From Nematostella vectensis (Eukaryota > Cnidaria > Anthozoa > Actiniaria > Edwardsiidae): a stretch of 64,000 bases of DNA. This document shows positions 58,601-64,000 of this stretch, piece by piece. Position 1 is the first letter of the stretch; every line of letters begins with the position of its first letter. Under the pieces are notes generated by a model that saw only the letters and a list, made by a program, of their open reading frames with translations, made no database searches and had not been told where the DNA came from. The stretch is taken from positions 15,434,494 to 15,498,493 of the forward strand of contig NC_064040.1 in the NCBI RefSeq assembly GCF_932526225.1, given 5' to 3'. A program made the translations under genes and the position numbers.

Positions 58601-61600
58601 ACTTAAATGATAAAAAAATCAAATCCTAAATAATCCAATTGTTATTGTGTTTTTTTTCAGATAATAAACCTTCCAAAGTTCACATCTCATGTAGTTCAGA
58701 GATTTCTTAAGGTAATGTATTTAGTCCACCTAATGTAATGTAGTTGATATTTATTCAGAAGACCATGAAAAAAAAAGAAGTGTGCTATTGTAAACATGAT
58801 TTCAAATTTCCATATAGGTTCTTGTTTTTGTATACTGCGAGGAATATTTGATTAAATATAAAATTAAAGGTAAAATAAGTTTTTAGGCTTACCCCCAGAG
58901 ACATCAGTCTAGTGGCAACTATACAAAACTTCTGTAAAAACTGATCTGTTTCTAGTTCTTTTACCTATTTCTATTAACAAAATCGTATTCACCAAGCACT
59001 ACCACCCGCCAGCAACTTCTTGGAGTAAGTACGCAGCTGCTTTGTCTCCTATTATCTTTGTTCTACAAAGGAGTTCTTTTGTCTCTATTCTTCTCGTTCT
59101 TTGTGTCGAGGTGCGGATATTGTTCATTTGCCCAATCAAATTGCAGCTTGTAAGAGCTGCGTACTAACCCACTTCTTGTTATATCTAAAACTGTATGGTA
59201 GAACATACTAAAGATATTTGCATAATTACTCAGGATATGGACCTTCTGATATGAGTCTGATATGCTTCAATCTGTTGTTTGTCTTTTGCAGCCTTTGAGC
59301 GCTGCCTATCATGAGGTGGCCAACAGCTACTCGTCCAACAACCAGAGTGAATTACAAGCAGTTGTTACCAAGCACCAGGAGACGTTCACACGTGTAAGAA
59401 ACCCAGTATCTTGGCTAGACGCCTTGTTGAACGATTTTTGTATATTCAATTCCTCTCTTTTCACTTTGTCACTCTTTCCCCCACAGGATAATAACATGGG
59501 ATTGGTGAAGCAAGTGTGTAGTTCAGTCTACAAAAAGAACATTTTAAGGCTCACGAAGGTACTTGTTCCTGGAAGCATTTAGATTTCTTTTGATCAGAAT
59601 AGTCAAATTCCTATTTCTTCACCACCACAGAAACCCGCACGCAAGGGGCTAAGGTGCTTAAAAGTTTGTGTTATATTTGATCCATTCTTTTTTTCCCTAG
59701 ACCTTCTTAACGCTCTCGTTATCAGACATGGCTAACCGTGTACAGCTGAGCAGCCCAAAAGAAGCAGAGGAACACATTCTTCGGATGGTGAGAAAGTATA
59801 AACAGATCTGTTTCTTTTTGTTCATGTGCTTGTTCTCGCCGATGGGTCTTAAAGTCCATATAACCTTTCAGAGTTGATAGACTTTGTCATTTTTTCATAT
59901 TTTCATCTTCCAAATTGTATGTGGTTCGTATGGACCCTATAAAACACGCGCTCGCGCGAATAACTCAAATCTGTAACATTAAGGTATTTTGGTCAACCTT
60001 CGGAAAAAAGGCCATGAACTGAAAGGCCCGGGTCCAGTCATTTGTGACGTAGATCGGGATGTCAACCAAATTACATTAGAAAACATTTGCCTGCGCTAAA
60101 CCGGTTGCCGTCTTTATGACTTCTTAGTTATTGCTGAAGAACGTTGCGTGGTTACAACTTTTACCGTCATCTTTATATCTTAACCTGGTAGTCAAATGAT
60201 CATTTAACTTCAGGGAACAAATCTGCAAAATTTAGCAGATATTTTTTAGTCTTTTGAATTGTTTTTGCATTCTCACGAGCGCGCGCTGTTTTTGAAACCT
60301 ACAACAAAACGATATTTTCTTTTTTCGCATACAACTCTCGACTTTATATTATACTTCGCTTTATTGTCGGTAGCATTGCAATAGAAAACAATTCGCCAAT
60401 ATTTTGTTTTATTGCCGTCTCTGAATTTTAACGGATTTAAGGGAAATACGTTGTTTCAGATTTTCCCGCCAAAACTTGGAATTATTCACTCGATTCAATC
60501 TTCTTTCGCGCGGCCAGGAAAATTTTCAAAGATCTGTAGAAAAGTCAAATTTCAATCAAATTCAATTCCCTTTTCAGAATTTGAAAGTTTATCTATGCTT
60601 TGATTTGGCTAGATTGATATAAGTGAAAGGTTTTAAGAACTTTAACAAGTATACTCAAAAAGGGAAAGGGCTGTGGAATACTAGCTCAAGGCTTTACATT
60701 CTTTGTTACTCAAGTCTGTGGTCAACTTAGGATTTGGTCCACAGAGCTGTAAAGCCTCTTTTTATTAGGGACTGTGTATTTTAGCAGTCCTAGTCGTACT
60801 TTATAAACTATATTGGGAGACGTCAAAGAACTTTGGGAAGGAATGGCCCTTGAAACATCATCTGCAGTGAAGACTGCATGCAAACCTTTCTGACTCTACA
60901 TTTGTCATTTTTTAGATAGAAGATGGTGAGATCTATGCCAGCATCAACCAGCGAGATGGCATGGTTTGTTTCCACGACAACCCCGAGAAATACAACAACC
61001 CTAAGATGCTCAAAAAGATAGACCAGGAGGTATCCTATCTTTTACTTATTTTTTTGCCTAAAATTGTTTCTCCAGTGCCTCATGTTTTCATGTAATCGTT
61101 ATTCTCGTGAAAACATAAACAACATATTTCATTTGTGTCATGCACTGCATTACTTCTTATCCTTTTAATTCCCAACCGTCCAAAACCGCCCCATAGTCTC
61201 GTTCCAAGTTGTTTACTTCATAGCGTATCTATTACCACTTTCTATTGACGTATTAGCCGACTGTAATCCGCTCGCGGGTTTTTCACTATCTTAACAGTCT
61301 GTAATGTATTTTGATTCAATACAAGTAGGATATTTTGCAGGCGTATGACTGTCGTATATTGTTCTCAGATGAGGTTGTTCCAACAATTAGACGAAAAGCT
61401 GCAGCAGATGGACCGGCAACTTGCTGTTAACCCGCAATACGTGCAGAAGGTACCGCAGATATATACTTCACGGGTTCCCTGTGGATATTGTATGGGGTGC
61501 CCGACAAATAACATTGGATGCTCTTTGACAGCACAACCAGTAAAACAATAAACACCCTAAATATACGTGAAATGTTTATTGTCTCCTGATGAGTCAGATG

Positions 61601-62080
61601 TGAGAATTAAGACACTGAGACTTGTTGAGACATGTTGCTAGTTGACTGAATATCTCGCAAGTGATTGGTCCATACATTTCATACATATTTCCGGTGGACT
61701 TTAACAGTCCTCACTTTAAAGAAAAGATATATCAGAATCCATTTCACCACGCCTGTTATTCTTCCACTTGAATTTTTTGTCATCATCAGGAGAGGGGAGG
61801 GGGCTCATGCCCGTTGATCCAGCATACTTTGCGGGCGCCCCCAATGGTCACTACCGCAGAAGAGCTCTTTTGCGGTAGTGACCTTTGGGAGCGCCTGCAA
61901 AGTACGCTGGATCCTCGAGCATGAGTGGGCCTGGGATAACACGGGTTCAGGGAAGGCCCTGTTATATTAGTTTTGTCTTCAAGTCTAATCGAGTTCTGTG
62001 ATTGGCTTTTGCAGACAATGAGCAGTCACGCGGAAGAAGATGTTGGCATTGGGCGCATGCGCGAGGACGTGCTCATGTGA
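55655..62080 (+). CDS. COPS3: COP9 signalosome subunit 3
   Basis: PCI-domain subunit of the COP9 signalosome, which removes NEDD8 from cullins. Exons: 55655-55827, 55987-56099, 56453-56502, 56846-56938, 57465-57539, 57839-57943, 58278-58367, 58661-58711, 59292-59393, 59487-59558, 59701-59787, 60916-61029, 61369-61449, 62015-62080. They total 1272 nt (423 aa, the same length as human). Conserved stretches include [71 protein letters not shown] then NILRLTKTFLTLSL, and the PCI end [20 protein letters not shown] then [12 protein letters not shown]. The C-terminal tail ([16 protein letters not shown]) is divergent. The first exon starts at an ATG in [11 protein letters not shown], aligning with the family N-terminus. 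Intron 4 begins with a minisatellite derived from exon 4. Confidence 0.97.
56590..56775. repeat. Imperfect trinucleotide (TCG/TCA/TTA) repeat, COPS3 intron 3
   Basis: cgtcgtcgctgccgccatcg grades into tcatcatcaccaccatagcc and ttattattattatcatcatc. Apparent open frames on both strands reflect the period of three and are not coding. Confidence 0.9.
56906..57255 (+). repeat. 41-bp minisatellite made from COPS3 exon 4 end plus its splice donor
   Basis: Units start at 56906 (inside the exon), 56947, 56988 and onward. Each reads caactcacatcaatacacac, agatct(a/t)gctcag, gtga(c/t)ttg. The first 33 nt of unit one are true coding sequence ([11 protein letters not shown]). Seven consecutive cag|gtga donors fall at 56939, 56980, 57021, 57062, 57105, 57146 and 57187. 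The eighth is mutated to caggag. Confidence 0.95.
59024..59170 (-). repeat. Dispersed repeat, family B, copy 2
   Basis: Reverse complement of 42611-42759 with few differences. Blocks gtcgaggtgcggatattgtt, tacaaaggagttcttttgtc and taagtacgc..ctgctttgtc are shared. It lies in COPS3 intron 8. Confidence 0.85.
59788..60915. other. COPS3 intron 11
   Basis: Longest COPS3 intron, AT-rich, with no coding signal. A weak inverted repeat (caaggctttaca near 60688, tgtaaagcctctt near 60748) is the only structure seen. Confidence 0.4.
61570..61700 (-). mobile_element. MITE-like element, family A, copy 2
   Basis: In reverse complement it matches 15954-16115: tgtttattgtctcctgatga, gacttgttgagacatgtt, gttgactgaatatctcgcaa-gtgattggtc and catacatattt.c are shared. 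It is in COPS3 intron 13. Confidence 0.75.
61804..61925. mobile_element. Near-perfect foldback palindrome, 122 bp, COPS3 intron 13
   Basis: ctcatgcccgttgatccagc...tactttgcgggcgc...ggtcactaccgcagaagagc pairs with gctcttttgcggtagtgacc...gcgcctgcaaagtacgctgg-atcctcgagcatgag. There is almost no loop and the arms are about 58 bp. Target and family are unknown. Confidence 0.85.
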
Positions 62081-62129
62081 TGCGCATGTGATGAAAACGT
62101 GATTAGTAAAATGAAGTGGTAGTGTTGTA

Positions 62130-62135
62130 AATAAA
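62130..62135 (+). terminator. Poly(A) signal of COPS3
   Basis: AATAAA lies 49 nt after the COPS3 stop codon. Confidence 0.75.
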
Positions 62136-62599
62136 CTATGTAATTCCTTCCCCTATCCCATTAGTCTGAGTCTTCACATAAATATTAACAATAAATATTC
62201 CGGATGCGAGGTGATTGGAAGTAAAGAAAAAGTTACCCTTTCACGGATTATTGAACTCCCATACAATTTTCTCGGCCATTGAAAAGTGAACAAGATCTTT
62301 AAGTCTTTAAGTAGCGCACAAATCACAAGACACATAGGAAGGTTGGCAGCTGGTTTGTTGCACATTCCAGTTTGGTGTACAAACACCGCCTGTGATCTGT
62401 AGGGTCTTAAACGGTTAGGAGAATTGTCAGTTTAGTTCTATATAAAAGAGCAGGAGTGAAAGAAGTTAAGCGTTAAAGCAAGCAGTGCCAAACTTGTTAG
62501 AAAGCGTACATGAAATAGTCGAGCAACACAATTTGCACACTAACAAGGCATCGGCGAAAGACATTACCAAGTTTGTTGAGCCTACGTGTAACCGCTGAC

Positions 62600-62720
62600 T
62601 CGCGAAACAAATCCTCTCGCGAAATAAATCCTCCTGCAAAACAAATCCTCTCGCGAAATAAATCCTCCTGCGAAACCAATCCTCTCGCGAAACAAATCCT
62701 CTCGCGAAATAAATCCTCTA
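62600..62720. repeat. Short tandem repeat, 17-bp unit
   Basis: Units of cctctcgcgaaa(t/c)aaat and cctcctgc(a/g)aaacaaat alternate, about seven copies. Many contain the palindrome tcgcga. Downstream is AT dinucleotide-like sequence (62721-62775). Confidence 0.85.
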
Positions 62721-62775
62721 TAATATATTATGATATGATTATGATATATTATGATCATATTTTGATATGATATAA

Positions 62776-63257
62776 TATGATTTCATTCGTGATCGCGGGA
62801 GAATGTAATGACGCAACTCTCTGTCACAATTTTTACATTAGAGCTATACTACAAGTGATTAGAATATAATATAATAACTTTACTTAATAACTGATACTAA
62901 ACCTTTTGGCCAACAAGTAAAAGGTGGCTATGTCTTTGATATTGTAGTCAAGGCTCCAGATTCAAACTTCTTGCAGCGGGTTCATTTTACTTATTGTATT
63001 CGTGGTTTAATCTTCAATCTATATCCTGCGCTTTAGGTGACATTCTGGTTAAATATAGATTCTTACTTATTTGAAGAGAGTATGAACTGACTCGGTTATA
63101 TCAGAATTGCTAAGAGATCCTACATCACAAGAAACATCGCTTCGCCGCGTGCCATTAGATATAATAGACACACTGACATGAAAAAGGCATCAACCTTTTA
63201 GTGACCCATTGCATGTACACCCGGCACCACGGTGAAGGTACGGGTTGCCTCAACATT
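62776..63257. other. Intergenic sequence downstream of COPS3
   Basis: AT-rich. I see no gene, repeat or RNA. Confidence 0.4.
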
Positions 63258-63423
63258 AAGGTTGGTTCTCACTTGGACGTTAGCGCAGCGCACGTAATTT
63301 TCCGATTCTCACTGAAACGCAAGCATAAGAAACTGCTTGATTTTCTTGCGCTTATGCTGTTTGACCGATTTTCACTTGTGTCGCGCTTCCATTTGCGCTT
63401 TCGTTCTTGTGAGAACCAACTTT
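63258..63423. mobile_element. MITE-like element, 166 bp
   Basis: Exact 15-bp inner inverted repeats aaggttggttctcac at the left; the right end gtgagaaccaacttt differs from the reverse complement only at the outermost bases. The interior contains gcgc-rich short inverted blocks (cttgcgcttatgc). TTAA overlaps the left end (63256-63259). No coding content. Confidence 0.8.
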
Positions 63424-63816
63424 AGAATTTATCAGAACTTAGAAAGTTTATCAGAGGAAGTAATGCAGGCCAAGGAGGGATTCTAACTGGTTGTCATCTA
63501 CAAAGGCGACCAAAGAAAAACTGCAATGAAAATAAACCTAGACTCTTTTGACTTTCACAATGTTGCCCTAACATATTGTTTCAAAATGTCAACATTTTAA
63601 GGAAATTTCAGTTTGAACGCTTTTATATTGGATTTTATTATAAAAAATATAACGTACAATGTATGATTTTGTTTATATTAGAATCACCCGGGTACATTCG
63701 TTTATATAAATAAAAGCGCTACAAAGGTTATAGCAGATACACTATAAAAAATATCAAGCGAAAAAAAGGAGAAATTTGTAGAAATTTAGGTTGGCTCTTG
63801 ACTAGCCATTGATCTA

Positions 63817-63896
63817 GGCTGCTAGCCGGCTCGTCGGAGTTTCGGGTTTCCTGTGGAAGGGTAGTCCCGAATCCACGGAGAGCCGGCTAGCAGGCT
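63817..63896. repeat. 80-bp inverted repeat near the right edge
   Basis: ggctgctagccggctc is complementary to gagccggctagcaggct except for one or two positions. The inner parts (tcgtcggagtttcggg against cccgaatccacgga) pair partly. It is probably another foldback element or a stable hairpin. Confidence 0.7.
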
Positions 63897-64000
63897 ACCT
63901 TTGATCCTTATTCCATCCTGAATTCTTATTTTATTGGGAAGTCCTTCATCCTGATTTTATTGGGGAATGCAGCTCTCGATCCTGAATTTCTTGGGATATC

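Overview
This is a stretch of an intron-rich, AT-rich animal nuclear genome. It carries six recognisable conserved genes, each with canonical GT-AG introns and proteins of nearly vertebrate length and domain order. There are no bacterial operons, ribosome binding sites, rRNAs or CRISPR arrays. Vertebrate-like gene structure, many short inverted-repeat transposons, frequent 'cagg[gc]ccgtacccagg'-type element ends and a CR1/L2-like retroelement tail suggest an early-branching metazoan. An anthozoan cnidarian is my best guess; this is inference and is not proven by the sequence.

Layout. 1-432 (+): the end of mitochondrial ribosomal protein L11 (MRPL11). 1167-6481 (-): ELAC1, the short-form tRNase Z, three exons. 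6641-27083 (+): SF3B2, the U2 snRNP SF3b subunit 2, 24 exons, 996 aa. It is head-to-head with ELAC1 across a 159-bp shared promoter gap. 28152-41851 (+): a classical calpain with penta-EF-hand, 18 exons, 678 aa. 47705-53920 (+): inositol-3-phosphate synthase (ISYNA1), 7 coding exons, 558 aa, plus a probable non-coding first exon near 45.8 kb. 55655-62080 (+): COP9 signalosome subunit 3 (COPS3), 14 exons, 423 aa. All five complete models sum to an exact multiple of three with intact frames. Several exons are under 60 bp (for example SF3B2 12819-12878 and calpain 41825-41851) and were placed by splice sites and family conservation. The genes are unrelated housekeeping functions and I see no shared pathway, beyond the divergent ELAC1/SF3B2 pair and the convergent MRPL11/ELAC1 pair.

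The most unusual property of the window is its tandem-repeat load. Minisatellites sit in introns of all five complete genes. They include a 2.9-kb array of 34/28-bp units in ELAC1 intron 2, a 6.3-kb array of 30/28-bp units in SF3B2 intron 16 (nearly every 30-bp unit holds a perfect 7-bp hairpin), and a 35-bp array in ISYNA1. A 41-bp array in COPS3 copies an exon's 3' end together with its splice donor, giving seven tandem donor sites. SF3B2 also has an in-frame 33-bp coding minisatellite encoding 11-aa Gln/Glu/Pro repeats. Small foldback or MITE-like elements occur about every 5 kb, several as related pairs in different introns. A cluster of seven CACGTG boxes lies in calpain intron 17.

No previously undescribed multi-gene system is evident. 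The candidates for novelty are the repeat/splice-site architectures listed in the findings.
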